Program-made: the position numbers and the translations under genes
Source of the DNA: JBEVOS01 sp964563395
Lineage (GTDB): Bacteria > Pseudomonadota > Alphaproteobacteria > Caulobacterales > Aquidulcibacteraceae
Reading direction: 5' to 3'
DNA length: 64,000 nt
Assembly: GCA_964563395.1 (NCBI GenBank)
Contig: CAZLWK010000004.1
Span: 1 to 64,000, forward strand
Shown here: piece after piece, positions 50,362-59,640 of the stretch
Layout of the letters: every line of letters starts with the position of its first letter
Position numbering within the stretch: position 1 is the first letter of the stretch
Notes under the pieces: model-generated
What the model saw: only the letters and a program-made list of their open reading frames with translations
Told to the model about the DNA's origin: nothing
The model's database searches: none

Positions 50362-52275
50362 TCACACCACGTAATCGCCCGCGCCGCCGCCGACGATGCG
50401 TTCCACGATCAGCTCGGCCGCCTCGGCGGGGCTCGTCTTGGTCGTGTCGATATGGATTTCCGGCGCTTCGGGCGGCTCGTACGGGCTGTCGATGCCGGTG
50501 AAATTCTTGAGCTCACCCGCGCGCGCTTTTTTATAGAGGCCTTTGACGTCGCGCTTTTCCGCTTCGCTAAGCGGGGTGTCGACGAAGATTTCGAAGAATT
50601 CGCCCGCCGGCGTGCGCTCGCGCGCGAGGCGCCGTTCGGCGCGGAAGGGCGAAATAAAGGACACCAACACGATCAGGCCGGCGTCCGCCATCAGGCGCGC
50701 CACCTCCGCGACGCGGCGAATATTCTCCACCCGGTCCGCATCGGTGAAGCCAAGGTCGCGATTGAGCCCGTGGCGGATATTGTCGCCATCGAGCGTGATG
50801 GTGTGGCGTCCCAGCGAATGGAGCTTTTTCTCCACCATGTTGGCAATGGTCGATTTGCCCGCGCCGGAGAGCCCCGTGAACCAGAGCACGGCAGGTCGTT
50901 GGCCCTTTATGTCGGCGCGGGCGGCCCGATCAACGTCAAGCGCCTGCCAATGAATGTTCTGCGCCCGGCGCAGCGCGAAACGGATGAGGCCAGCGCCGAC
51001 GGTGGCGTTGGTCATCCGGTCGATCAGGATGAAACCGCCAAGATCGGGGTTCTTGTCATACGGTTCGAACGCGATCGCACGGTCGAGCGAAATGTTGCAC
51101 ACGCCGATCTCATTGAGATCGAGCTTCTTGGCGGGCAATTCATCGAGCGTGTTGACGTTGATGCGGCACTTGGGCTCGGTGATCGTGGCGGAGACGAGTT
51201 GCGCGCCGATCTTCAGCCAATAGGAGCGGCCCGGCAGCAGCGGCTGTTCGCTCATCCAGATGATCGTCGTCTCGAATTGATCGGCGCTTTCCGGCGCCGC
51301 CTCCGCGGCCGCGATGACATCGCCGCGCGAGCAATCCACCTCGTCCGTGAAGGTGAGCGTGACGGATTGGCCCGCGACCGCTTCGTCCAGATCGCCGTCC
51401 TTGGTGACGATGCGGGCGATGCACGTCGTCTTGCCCGAGGGCGCGACGCGCACCGCATCGCCCGGCGCCACGCGCCCCGAAGCGATCAGACCGGAGAAGC
51501 CGCGAAAATCCAGATTGGGCCTGTTGACCCATTGCACCGGCATCGCGAACGACGCGCGCTGCAGACGCTCGCCGTCGATCTCGACGGTTTCGAGATGATC
51601 CATCAGCGATGGGCCGCTATACCAGGGCGTCGCCGCGCTCTTGGCGGCGATATTGTCGCCTGAGAGACCTGAGATGGGGATGGCGAGAAAATCATTCAGG
51701 CAGATTTGCGCGGCGAAGGCGCGATAATCGGCCACGATCTCGTTGAAGCGCGCCTCGTCGAAGCCGACGAGGTCCATCTTGTTCACCGCGAGCACTACAT
51801 GGCGGATGCCCATGAGCGAAACGAGATAGGAATGGCGCCGCGTCTGCGTCAGAACGCCCTTTCGCGCATCGATGAGGATGATGGCGAGATCGGCGGTCGA
51901 GGCGCCAGTGACCATGTTGCGCGTATATTGCTCGTGGCCCGGCGTGTCGGCGACGATGAATTTGCGCTTCTCGGTTGAAAAGAAGCGATACGCGACATCG
52001 ATCGTGATGCCTTGTTCGCGCTCGGCGGCGAGGCCGTCGACGAGCAGTGCGAAATCGATCTGATCGCCTTGCGTGCCCACCTTCTTGGAATCGGCTTCCA
52101 GCGCCGCCAGCTGATCCTCGAAGATCATCTTCGAATCGTAGAGCAGCCGCCCAATCAGCGTGGACTTGCCGTCATCGACGCTGCCGCACGTAATGAAGCG
52201 CAGCAGCGATTTATGCTGATGCTGATCGAGATAGGCCTCGATGTCGGTGGCGATAAGATCGGAGACGTGAGCCAT
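50362..52275 (-). CDS. cysNC: Sulfate adenylyltransferase large subunit fused to APS kinase
   Basis: Encodes 637 residues. The N-terminal 430 are the CysN GTPase: P-loop GSVDDGKSTLIGRLL, then VADTPGHEQYTRNM and AVNKMDLVGFD, plus elongation-factor-like barrels. The C-terminal 200 are the CysC APS kinase: LWFTGLSGAGKSTIANMVEKKL and the substrate loop SFISPFRAERRLAR. With CysD it makes APS from sulfate and ATP, then phosphorylates it to PAPS. The CysN-CysC fusion (NodQ type) is common in alphaproteobacteria. A methyltransferase gene separates it from cysD. Confidence 0.95.
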   Translation of the reverse strand: MAHVSDLIATDIEAYLDQHQHKSLLRFITCGSVDDGKSTLIGRLLYDSKMIFEDQLAALEADSKKVGTQGDQIDFALLVDGLAAEREQGITIDVAYRFFSTEKRKFIVADTPGHEQYTRNMVTGASTADLAIILIDARKGVLTQTRRHSYLVSLMGIRHVVLAVNKMDLVGFDEARFNEIVADYRAFAAQICLNDFLAIPISGLSGDNIAAKSAATPWYSGPSLMDHLETVEIDGERLQRASFAMPVQWVNRPNLDFRGFSGLIASGRVAPGDAVRVAPSGKTTCIARIVTKDGDLDEAVAGQSVTLTFTDEVDCSRGDVIAAAEAAPESADQFETTIIWMSEQPLLPGRSYWLKIGAQLVSATITEPKCRINVNTLDELPAKKLDLNEIGVCNISLDRAIAFEPYDKNPDLGGFILIDRMTNATVGAGLIRFALRRAQNIHWQALDVDRAARADIKGQRPAVLWFTGLSGAGKSTIANMVEKKLHSLGRHTITLDGDNIRHGLNRDLGFTDADRVENIRRVAEVARLMADAGLIVLVSFISPFRAERRLARERTPAGEFFEIFVDTPLSEAEKRDVKGLYKKARAGELKNFTGIDSPYEPPEAPEIHIDTTKTSPAEAAELIVERIVGGGAGDYVV

Positions 52276-52290
52276 GGGAGGGATTGGGGA

Positions 52291-52914
52291 TTAGGGGTTG
52301 GGGTAGAGGCGACGAGCGAGCCAGACGGTGCGTCCGCCCGCCTTCTCGTCGTCCGCGATATGCGCGATCTCTTCAAAGCCGTGCTCGGCGAAGAGGGTTC
52401 GGTATTCATCGGGCGAGAGGCTGGCGTGATAAAGCGCTTCGCCAAACATCTCTCCTATTGCTTCACCATTCTGCGGCCCGCTGGTGAAGAGCAGCGGCGC
52501 CTGGGCATTGGTGTGGGTAGCAAGGCGCAGGAACATGGCGCGCTGTGCTTCCTGCGTCAGATGAAAGAAGCTGTCCCACAGGATCGCGCCATCGAATCGC
52601 CTGCCCAACGCAAGCGTGCGCATGTCCGCTTCGATCCACTCTTGCGTCGGCTGCCGCGCCCGTGCGCGCGCCAACATCGGCTCGGATGTATCGACCCCGC
52701 AAACCTTGAATCCCCGCTCCACAAAATAGTCCGCGATCGGTTCACCCGAACCGCAGCCGAGATCGAGCACTGTGCCGCCTCGCCGCAGCAGCGCCAAGAA
52801 CCGATCGATCCATGGCCGCTCGACGAACAGCGTGGCACGCCGCAAGTCGTTCCAAGCCTCGCCCTTGCGAACGTAGAGGCCCACCACGTCCTCAGCGGAG
52901 TGGTGGGAGATCAT
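52291..52914 (-). CDS. Class I SAM-dependent methyltransferase between cysD and cysNC
   Basis: Encodes 207 residues from the ATG at 52914 (MISHHSAEDVVGLYVRKGEAW). Motif I is VLDLGCGSGEPIADYF, strand 2 ends CGVDTSEPML, and ADMRTLALGRRFDGAILWDSFFHL follows. It is 15 bases upstream of cysNC and 160 bases downstream of cysD on the same strand, an unusual place since cysD and cysN are normally adjacent. A link to sulfur metabolism is possible but unproven. Confidence 0.85.
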   Translation of the reverse strand: MISHHSAEDVVGLYVRKGEAWNDLRRATLFVERPWIDRFLALLRRGGTVLDLGCGSGEPIADYFVERGFKVCGVDTSEPMLARARARQPTQEWIEADMRTLALGRRFDGAILWDSFFHLTQEAQRAMFLRLATHTNAQAPLLFTSGPQNGEAIGEMFGEALYHASLSPDEYRTLFAEHGFEEIAHIADDEKAGGRTVWLARRLYPNP

Positions 52915-53074
52915 AGCGAGAGCGCGAGCCGCAGATCGCAAGTTTCACTCCGCGCGCGCTCTTCGTGCGTCGGCTTCTTTAGGGCGGCGACTTCATTTGG
53001 GGCTTCATCACATGCGGGCTCAGGGACCGGACGAAGCCCGCTTGTTGCAATCGTGAGAAAATCGTGGAGCGACA

Positions 53075-54022
53075 TCAAAAATATCCCTCCTGCTTCTTCT
53101 TCTCCATCGATGCGCTCTGATCGTGATCGATCACGCGACCCTGGCGCTCGCTGGTGGTGGTGAGCAGCATTTCCTGGATCACCGCGTTCAGCGTATCGGC
53201 CTCGCTCTCGACCGCGCCGGTGAGCGGATAGCAGCCGAGCGTGCGGAAACGCACCTTGCGCATTTCCGGCTTTTCGCCGGCTTTCATTGGCATGCGGTCA
53301 TCATCGACCATGATGAGCGTGCCGTCGCGCCGCACGACAGGGCGTTCGGCGGCGAAATAGAGCGGCACGATCGGAATGTTTTCGAGCTTTATGTATTGCC
53401 AGATGTCGAGCTCGGTCCAATTCGAGATGGGGAACACGCGAATGCTCTCGCCCGGATGTTTCTTGGTGTTGTAGAGCCGCCAAAGCTCGGGGCGCTGGTT
53501 TTTCGGGTCCCAGCGATGCTGCGCCGAGCGGAACGAGAAGATGCGTTCCTTGGCGCGGCTCTTTTCCTCGTCGCGCCGGGCGCCGCCGAACGCCGCGTCG
53601 AAGCCGTACTTGTCGAGCGCCTGCTTGAGCCCTTGCGTCTTCCAGATGTCGGTGTGCAGCGCCGAGCCGTGATCGAACGGATTGATGTTCTGCGCCAGCG
53701 CTTCGGGATTTTGATGAACGAGCAATTCATAGCCGTAATGCTCGGCCATGCGCGCGCGCATCTCGTACATCGCCTTGAACTTCCAGGTCGTATCGACATG
53801 CAGGAGCGGGAAGGGCGGGCGCGAGGGATAAAAGGCCTTGGCGGCGAGGTGCAGCATCACCGCGCTGTCCTTGCCGATCGAATAGAGCATGACCGGCTTT
53901 TCGCATTCGGCCGCCACCTCGCGCATGATGTGGATGCTCTCGGCCTCCAGGCGCTGCAGATGGGTGAGCGCACGCGCCGTGGGCTGCGGGGCTTGGGCGG
54001 TCGCGAGGGCGGCTGTGCTCAT
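53075..54022 (-). CDS. cysD: Sulfate adenylyltransferase small subunit
   Basis: Encodes 315 residues of the PAPS-reductase/ATP pyrophosphatase fold. The PP-loop is MLYSIGKDSAVMLHLA; later marks are VHQNPEALAQNINPFDHGSALHTDIWKTQGLKQALDKYGFDAAFGGARRDEEKSRAKER and FPISNWTELDIWQYI. It makes APS from sulfate and ATP together with CysN. The tail ends KKQEGYF as in the family. The gene for CysN-CysC lies downstream after a methyltransferase gene. Confidence 0.95.
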   Translation of the reverse strand: MSTAALATAQAPQPTARALTHLQRLEAESIHIMREVAAECEKPVMLYSIGKDSAVMLHLAAKAFYPSRPPFPLLHVDTTWKFKAMYEMRARMAEHYGYELLVHQNPEALAQNINPFDHGSALHTDIWKTQGLKQALDKYGFDAAFGGARRDEEKSRAKERIFSFRSAQHRWDPKNQRPELWRLYNTKKHPGESIRVFPISNWTELDIWQYIKLENIPIVPLYFAAERPVVRRDGTLIMVDDDRMPMKAGEKPEMRKVRFRTLGCYPLTGAVESEADTLNAVIQEMLLTTTSERQGRVIDHDQSASMEKKKQEGYF

Positions 54023-54139
54023 GGGGGCCCGGGGCTCGGGTTTATGTCGTCCGGTTTGAGCGCTAGATAGGGGCGCGGCGCAAGCCCCGCGCGCCCAATC
54101 TTCTCACGCGCGCTTTAGCGGCCCTCATGCGAGGCTGTC

Positions 54140-55042
54140 ATGGCCAAGGAACGTCTGGAACTGGTCGAGGTAAGCCCGCGCGACGGGCTGCAGAACGAGC
54201 CGGAAATTTGGCCGCTCGCGGCCAAGCTCGATCTGATCGGCCGCATTCTCGGGGCCGGATTTTCCCGCCTGGAGGCGGGCAGCTTCGTCAATCCCGCCAA
54301 GGTCCCGCAAATGGCCGACAGCCCCGCGGTCTTCGCGGGGTTGGCGCCTGACGCGCGGACACGCGCCATCGCGCTCGCGCTTAATCCGCGCGGGCTTGAG
54401 CGCGCTATCGAAGCCGGCGCGCGCGAGGTCAATTACGTCTTCTGCGCCTCGGACGGCTTTTCCATCCGCAACAATGGCGCGCAGGTGGATGAAACACTGA
54501 GGCCCTGGCCGGGCGTGGCCGCGCGCGCCAGGGACGCGGGCGTGCGACTCTCGGCCACCATCTCCACCGCCTTCGGATGCCCGTTCGACGGCGAGGTCGA
54601 TCCTGGGCGGGTTGCGGCCATCGCGGCTGAAATCGCCGCCGCTGATCCGTTCGAGATCGCGCTGGCCGATACGATCGGCGTGGCCGCGCCGAGCAATGTC
54701 TCGGACGTTTTTCGCCGCGTCATGGCCGCTTCGCCGCGTATCCAATGGCGCGCGCACTTCCACAATACGCGCAACACCGCGCTCGCCAACGCGGCGGCGG
54801 CGGTCGAGGCTGGCGTGCGCGTGCTTGACGGTTCTCTGGCTGGGATCGGCGGGTGCCCGTTCGCGCCCGGCGCGGCCGGCAATGTGCCGACCGAAGACCT
54901 CGCCTACATGTTCGATCGCATGGGGTTCGCGATCGGGATCGATCTCGACAAGGCGATCGAAGCCGCGCGCTTCATCGGCGAGACGCTGGGGCGGACGACG
55001 CCGGGCATGGTGAGCCGCGCGGGGCGCTTTCCCAAGGGCTGA
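54140..55042 (+). CDS. mvaB: Hydroxymethylglutaryl-CoA lyase
   Basis: Encodes 300 residues of the DRE-TIM metallolyase family. The start LELVEVSPRDGLQNEPEIW gives the metal Asp and the substrate Arg; the loop GGCPFAPGAAGNVPTEDLAYMFDRMG carries the catalytic Cys and the C-terminal signature. HMG-CoA lyase splits HMG-CoA to acetyl-CoA and acetoacetate, the last step of leucine breakdown. No other leucine-pathway genes are close by. It is divergent from cysD. Confidence 0.93.
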   Translation: MAKERLELVEVSPRDGLQNEPEIWPLAAKLDLIGRILGAGFSRLEAGSFVNPAKVPQMADSPAVFAGLAPDARTRAIALALNPRGLERAIEAGAREVNYVFCASDGFSIRNNGAQVDETLRPWPGVAARARDAGVRLSATISTAFGCPFDGEVDPGRVAAIAAEIAAADPFEIALADTIGVAAPSNVSDVFRRVMAASPRIQWRAHFHNTRNTALANAAAAVEAGVRVLDGSLAGIGGCPFAPGAAGNVPTEDLAYMFDRMGFAIGIDLDKAIEAARFIGETLGRTTPGMVSRAGRFPKG

Positions 55043-55056
55043 CCAGACAAATCCGT

Positions 55057-55091
55057 ATAAGAAAAGGCCGCCGCGCTTGCGCGCGACGGCC
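55057..55091 (-). terminator. Intrinsic terminator of the TorF-like porin gene
   Basis: On the minus strand GGCCGTCGCGC-GCAA-GCGCGGCGGCC (55091-55066) forms an 11-base stem with one mismatch and a four-base loop, followed by TTTTCTTAT. It lies 27 bases after the porin stop. On the plus strand no T run follows, so it acts mainly for the minus strand. Confidence 0.8.
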
Positions 55092-55117
55092 CGATCTTCA
55101 AGACCTGAAAGCGCGGC

Positions 55118-55849
55118 CTACAGCGCGCGCTTCAGCGTCAGCACGAAGCGCTCGTCGGAAACGGTGTTCCCATTGAGGTTCGTGATGTTTTCGTCGGTGT
55201 CGTGATAGCGCACATCGACGCCGAAGCCGGCGATCGCGATCGTCGCGCCGACATTGTATTGCGTGTATTCGTCGGTCGAGGTGGCGTCGTCGAGGACGAA
55301 GAAGCCCGTCTGATCCGATTGCTGCATGCCCACGGCGCCGGAGAAGGTCACCATGTCGTTCAGCGCGAACGCGGCGTTGACTTCATAATAGATCGCGCTG
55401 TCGGTCGAGCCCGAGAATTCCGGCGAATAGAAGAGCGCGCCGCCCAGCGTCAGGCCGTCGACCGGCGAGATCGAGGGGGCGACCTTCAGTTCGTAATAGT
55501 CGAGATCGACGCCCGGCGGATCTTCGGAGCCCGGATAGAAATAGCCGAGAATGGCGAGATCCCAGGTGACGGGGCCGGTGGTCGGCTTCACGCCGGCGTA
55601 GAAATCGATTTCGAAACCGTCATCGATGTCGGCGCCGAAATCGACGTTCGAGGCCCACGTGCCGGCATAGAAAATGCCGTTGGAATAGTCGAAGCCGCCG
55701 GAGACCGCCGGGCCTTCCTCGGTTTGGGAAATGCCGCGGAAGACATAATCCGTGCCGATCGCCACATTGCCCGAGAACGAGCCTTCCGCCGACGCCGTGC
55801 CGGCGACGCCCATGCTCGCGAGCAGCGCGAGCCCAATGACCTTCTTCAT
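55118..55849 (-). CDS. TorF-family putative outer-membrane porin
   Basis: Encodes 243 residues from the ATG at 55849 (MKKVIGLALLASMGVAGTASAE), with a clear signal peptide. The mature part alternates polar and nonpolar residues as a beta-barrel and begins SFSGNVAIGTDYVFRGISQTEEGPAVSGGFDYSNGIFYAGTWASNVDF, the mark of the TIGR02001/TorF family. It ends RFVLTLKRAL with a terminal hydrophobic strand. A small-molecule porin of unknown selectivity. It has a good terminator downstream. Confidence 0.9.
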   Translation of the reverse strand: MKKVIGLALLASMGVAGTASAEGSFSGNVAIGTDYVFRGISQTEEGPAVSGGFDYSNGIFYAGTWASNVDFGADIDDGFEIDFYAGVKPTTGPVTWDLAILGYFYPGSEDPPGVDLDYYELKVAPSISPVDGLTLGGALFYSPEFSGSTDSAIYYEVNAAFALNDMVTFSGAVGMQQSDQTGFFVLDDATSTDEYTQYNVGATIAIAGFGVDVRYHDTDENITNLNGNTVSDERFVLTLKRAL

Positions 55850-56106
55850 GCTTTGCATCCCTTAATTCCCCGCGGGTTTCTCGCCGCGTTCGCGACGAAG
55901 CTCACGCTTTACCGTGAACGAGTGGTAAACGCGGCTAAATTGAGCGGTAATGTTGCGAGTAAAAGACAGAAGCGTTGCAGGCGCGCCACAACCCTTGTGA
56001 TTGCCCGCTTCGTGGGCGTTGCGCGGGCCGAGCGCCTTACTTGGAGGCGCCGACTCGACCGCTGTGTGGGAAGAGCCTGTCCCGCAATGCTTAACGCATC
56101 GTGAGG

Positions 56107-56901
56107 TCAGCGCGCCTTGGCGGGGGCGTAGCCGAGGTGCAGCCCCGCATCGACGATCAGCATTTCGCCGGTCACATGCCGCGACGCGTCCGACAGCAGG
56201 AAGAGGCCGGTTTCGGCGATGTCCTCGGGCGTGGAGGCCGCGCGCAGCGGCGTCGTCTGCTCGATGTTCTCCCGAATTTTTTGCGTGCGTTCCTCGCCAT
56301 ATTGATCGGTGAACCAGCGCGTGTCGATGAAGCCGGGGCAGAGCGCGTTGACGCGAATCTTGGGCGCGAGCGCGCGCGCCAGCGAAAGCGTCATGGTGTT
56401 GAGCGCGCCCTTGGAGGCGGCGTACGCGACGGACGAGCCGATGCCGGTCACGCCCGCGATGGAGGAGGTCATCAGCACGCTCGATCGGCCGGCGGCCTCC
56501 AGGAGGCCGCGCGCGGCGCGGATCATCAGGAACGGGCCGATCGTGTTCACCGCATAGAGGCGGTGGAAATCCTCGCCTTGAAGGCCATCGAGATCGGCAT
56601 GATTGGGCACGTGCTTCGTCATGCCGGCATTGTTGGAGAGGGCGTCGATGCGCCCGTAGGGCGCCGCCTTCGCGGCGATCGCCTGGCAGGCCGTATCGTC
56701 GCTCACGTCGCCTTGCGCGATCAGCGCTTCCGCGCCCGCCGCGCGCACCAGATCGGCGGTCTCTTCCGCCTCCTTGAGGCTCTTGGTGCAATTGAGGATG
56801 ACGGCCTTCGCGCCGCGCCGGGCGGCGCCCACGGCCATGGCCGCGCCGAGGCCGGTCGCCGAGCCGGTGACCAAGACAATCTTACCGTCAAAATCGGCCA
56901 T
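56107..56901 (-). CDS. Short-chain dehydrogenase/reductase (SDR)
   Basis: Encodes 264 residues from the ATG at 56901 (MADFDGKIVLVTGSATGLGAAMA), with the TGxxxGxG nucleotide motif. Then come SNNAGMTKHV, the catalytic Ser in LMTSSIAGVTG and the YxxxK pair in VAYAASKGAL, and PG near the cofactor (ALCPGFIDTRW). It uses NAD(P)H to oxidise or reduce an alcohol or ketone. The substrate is not clear. The 205 bases between it and the porin gene hold no clear gene. Confidence 0.93.
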   Translation of the reverse strand: MADFDGKIVLVTGSATGLGAAMAVGAARRGAKAVILNCTKSLKEAEETADLVRAAGAEALIAQGDVSDDTACQAIAAKAAPYGRIDALSNNAGMTKHVPNHADLDGLQGEDFHRLYAVNTIGPFLMIRAARGLLEAAGRSSVLMTSSIAGVTGIGSSVAYAASKGALNTMTLSLARALAPKIRVNALCPGFIDTRWFTDQYGEERTQKIRENIEQTTPLRAASTPEDIAETGLFLLSDASRHVTGEMLIVDAGLHLGYAPAKAR

Positions 56902-56999
56902 CGCGGCCTCCTCAAGTTTCCCGTGTATTGGCCCCATCGGCCGCCTTCTCACAAGGGCGCGTCATTGCGCGGGCGTTGGCGAGCGATTAGCTCCCGGAC

Positions 57000-57449
57000 A
57001 TGAGCGATCTCACCCAGCTCGGAGCGCCGACCGCCATCCCCCCCAGCCCGGACGCGGCCGTGCTCGAACGCGCGCCCAACCCGCATGCGGGCGCGCTCTA
57101 TCTTGCCCGCTTCACCGCGCCGGAATTCACGTCGATTTGCCCCGTTACAGGTCAGCCCGATTTCGGCGTGCTGGTGCTCGATTACGTGCCCAGCGCTTGG
57201 ATCGTGGAATCCAAGAGCCTCAAGCTCTTCCTCCAAAGCTTCCGCAATCACGGCGCCTTTCACGAGGCGTGCACAATCGATGTCGCCAAGCGCGTGATCG
57301 CCGCAATCGATCCCATCTGGCTCCGCATCGGCGGCTATTGGAACCCGCGCGGGGGCATGCCCATCGACGTGTTCTGGCAGACGGGCGCACCGCCCGACGG
57401 GCTCTGGCTGCCCGATCAGGGCGTGCCGCCCTATCGCGGGCGGGGGTGA
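57000..57449 (+). CDS. queF: NADPH-dependent 7-cyano-7-deazaguanine reductase
   Basis: Encodes 149 residues of the short (type I, unimodular) QueF. The catalytic Cys lies in FTSICPVTGQPDFG and the QueF motif in ESKSLKLFLQSFRNHGAFHEACT. It reduces preQ0 to preQ1 on the way to queuosine in tRNA, in the cytoplasm. Start ATG at 57000 directly follows the divergent SDR gene region. Confidence 0.96.
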   Translation: MSDLTQLGAPTAIPPSPDAAVLERAPNPHAGALYLARFTAPEFTSICPVTGQPDFGVLVLDYVPSAWIVESKSLKLFLQSFRNHGAFHEACTIDVAKRVIAAIDPIWLRIGGYWNPRGGMPIDVFWQTGAPPDGLWLPDQGVPPYRGRG

Positions 57450-57481
57450 TGAGAATGCATGCTGCCTGAATTGGATGGGCG

Positions 57482-58111
57482 CTAGAACCGGCTCACCCGG
57501 CTGGCATGATCGGCGCGCACGCGCTCGCTCGCTTCCGCTTGCGCCGTGCCGATGAAGACGAGCCCCGCGATGCGTTCATGGTCCGCAAGGCCCAGCACAG
57601 CCCGCGCGCGCGCGTCATAGGCGATCCATTCGGTCAGCCAGCAGCCCGCGAAGCCCATGGCGTGCGCGCCGATCAACAGGCCGTACGCCACGGCGGCGGC
57701 GGACAGGATTTGCTCCCATTCGGGAATTTTCGGATGCGGCTGCGCGTTCGAGATCACGGCCACGCATAAAGGCGCTTGCAGAAATCGCGCGCGCTCCATC
57801 TGAAGCCGCTCAGGCGTCACGCCCGCATCGTCCTTGATCGCATCCGCCAAGGCCTCGCCGGCGCGCGCGCGGCCTTCGCCCTCGATCACCAGAAATCGCC
57901 ATGGCCCGAGCTTGCCGTGATCGGGCGCGCGGGCGGCGAGGCGCAGCAGCGTCTCAAGCTGGGCGGCGTTCGGACCCGGCCCGCCGAGATGCGCGAACTT
58001 GGTCGAACGCCGGCGCGCCATCAGCGCCAGCGTCTCGGCGCTCTCGCGCGCGGCATTGACGATCTCGTTCTCGGCGGGGGCGGGCGGCACGTGGGCGGCG
58101 TCGATGCTCAT
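57482..58111 (-). CDS. Nitroreductase-family flavoprotein
   Basis: Encodes 209 residues from the ATG at 58111 (MSIDAAHVPPAP). The FMN-dependent fold is shown by MARRRSTKFAHLGGPGPNAAQLETLLRLAARAPDHGKLGPWRFLVIEG, then SAAAVAYGLLIGAHAMGFAGCWLTEW. It resembles the YdjA subgroup, which reduces nitro compounds or quinones with NAD(P)H. It is convergent with queF and divergent from the Nudix gene. Confidence 0.92.
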   Translation of the reverse strand: MSIDAAHVPPAPAENEIVNAARESAETLALMARRRSTKFAHLGGPGPNAAQLETLLRLAARAPDHGKLGPWRFLVIEGEGRARAGEALADAIKDDAGVTPERLQMERARFLQAPLCVAVISNAQPHPKIPEWEQILSAAAVAYGLLIGAHAMGFAGCWLTEWIAYDARARAVLGLADHERIAGLVFIGTAQAEASERVRADHASRVSRF

Positions 58112-58183
58112 GCGCCTTCTCACCATCGCCGTCGATTGTCCGCAAGCGTGGGCGACCTTAAGAGCCGCCGAGGAGGCGTGCGC

Positions 58184-58798
58184 ATGAACGAGCCCTGGGA
58201 GAGCGAGCCCAATCCGTGGACGGTGCGCGCCGTGCGCCGCGCCTACGAAACCGATTGGATGGCGATCGACGACCACGACGTGCTGACCCCGAACGGCGCG
58301 CCCGGCTTTTACGGCGTCGTGCGCATCCGAAGGCTCGCAGTGGGCGTGCTGCCGATCGAGCCGGACGGGCGCGTGCATCTGGTTGGGCAATGGCGGTTTC
58401 CGCTCGGCGCCTATTCCTGGGAGATGCCGGAGGGCGGGGCCGAGCCCGGGGAGGCGGCCGAGGCCTGCGCCCGCCGCGAACTCGCCGAGGAGACGGGCCT
58501 AAGCGCCGCCTCGCTCGAGCCGATCCTGGAAATGGACCTTTCCAACGCCCTCACCGACGAGCGCGCGGTGATTTTTCTCGCCACCGGCCTCACCCAGGGC
58601 GAGGCCGCTCCGGACGAGACGGAGCGCCTGCGGCGGCGAACGGCCCCGTTCCAGGAGGCGCTGGCGCGTGCGGTGACCGGCGAAATAAGGGACGCGTTAA
58701 CCGTTGCGGCCCTGCTGCGGGCGCACCACATGGCGGTGACGGGGCGATTGCCTGCGACTTTAGCGCGCGCCATGGTGGGTCCCGATCAACGGCCCTGA
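58184..58798 (+). CDS. Nudix hydrolase (ADP-ribose pyrophosphatase-like)
   Basis: Encodes 204 residues from the ATG at 58184, preceded by GAGGAGG. The Nudix box is complete: GGAEPGEAAEACARRELAEETGL, with the Glu residues that bind Mg2+. Before it is QWRFPLGAYSWEMPEGG, as in ADP-ribose pyrophosphatases. It probably cleaves ADP-ribose or a nucleoside diphosphate linked to X. It lies 14 bases upstream of cysE on the same strand. Confidence 0.92.
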   Translation: MNEPWESEPNPWTVRAVRRAYETDWMAIDDHDVLTPNGAPGFYGVVRIRRLAVGVLPIEPDGRVHLVGQWRFPLGAYSWEMPEGGAEPGEAAEACARRELAEETGLSAASLEPILEMDLSNALTDERAVIFLATGLTQGEAAPDETERLRRRTAPFQEALARAVTGEIRDALTVAALLRAHHMAVTGRLPATLARAMVGPDQRP

Positions 58799-58812
58799 AG
58801 AGGGAGGGCGTC

Positions 58813-59640
58813 ATGCCCGAGACGAAATCAAAGCCGCGCGTGTTCGAAGCCTCGGGCGGGGTATGGGCGCAATTGCGCATCGAAGCCATGCAGGCGGTGG
58901 CGGAGGAGCCGCTGCTGGCCAGCTTCCTGCACGCCACGATCTTGCACCATGAGAAGCTGGAGGAGGCGCTCTCCTACCACCTCGCGCAGAAGCTGGGCGG
59001 GGGCGATATGAGCCCGCTGCAATTGCGCGAAGTGTGCCGCGAGGCGTTCGCCGCCGATCCCGAAATCACCCGCCAGGCCGAGCGCGACATGCGCGCCGTG
59101 CGCGAGCGCGATCCGGCGTGCCGCTCCTATCTGCAGCCGTTTCTTTTCTACAAGGGCTATGTCGGCCTGCAGGCCTACCGGATTTCGCATTGGCTCTGGA
59201 AACAGGAGCGCGAAATTCTCGCCTTCTATCTGCAGAGCCGCATCTCCGAATTGTTCTCGGTCGACATTCATCCCAATGCGCGGCTGGGCTCGGGCATCTT
59301 CATCGACCACGCGCATGGGATCGTCATCGGCGAAACCGCCGTGGTCGAGGACGACGTTTCGATGCTCCATTCCGTCACGCTCGGCGGAACGGGCAAGGAG
59401 ACGGGCGATCGCCACCCGAAGATTCGTCGCGGCGTCTTGATCAGCGCCGGCGCCAAGGTGCTCGGCAATATCGAGGTCGGCGAACAGGCGCGCATCGGCG
59501 CGGGCTCGGTGGTGCTCGCGCCCGTGCCGCCGCGCTGCACCGTGGCCGGCGTGCCGGCCAAGCCCATTGGCGGAGCGTGTTGCGGTGAGGATGAAACGCC
59601 GGCCGAAGTGATGGAGCATCGCTTCGATCCGGGCATTTAA
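58813..59640 (+). CDS. cysE: Serine O-acetyltransferase
   Basis: Encodes 275 residues. The helical SATase N-terminal domain is followed by a left-handed beta-helix: SVDIHPNARLGSGIFIDHAHGIVIGETAVVEDDVSMLHSVTLGGTGKETGDRHPKI, containing the catalytic Asp and His residues. It makes O-acetylserine from serine and acetyl-CoA, the first step of cysteine synthesis, and can bind CysK by its C-terminal end (FDPGI, ending in Ile as expected). A GGAGGGCGTC precedes the ATG at 58813. Confidence 0.95.
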   Translation: MPETKSKPRVFEASGGVWAQLRIEAMQAVAEEPLLASFLHATILHHEKLEEALSYHLAQKLGGGDMSPLQLREVCREAFAADPEITRQAERDMRAVRERDPACRSYLQPFLFYKGYVGLQAYRISHWLWKQEREILAFYLQSRISELFSVDIHPNARLGSGIFIDHAHGIVIGETAVVEDDVSMLHSVTLGGTGKETGDRHPKIRRGVLISAGAKVLGNIEVGEQARIGAGSVVLAPVPPRCTVAGVPAKPIGGACCGEDETPAEVMEHRFDPGI

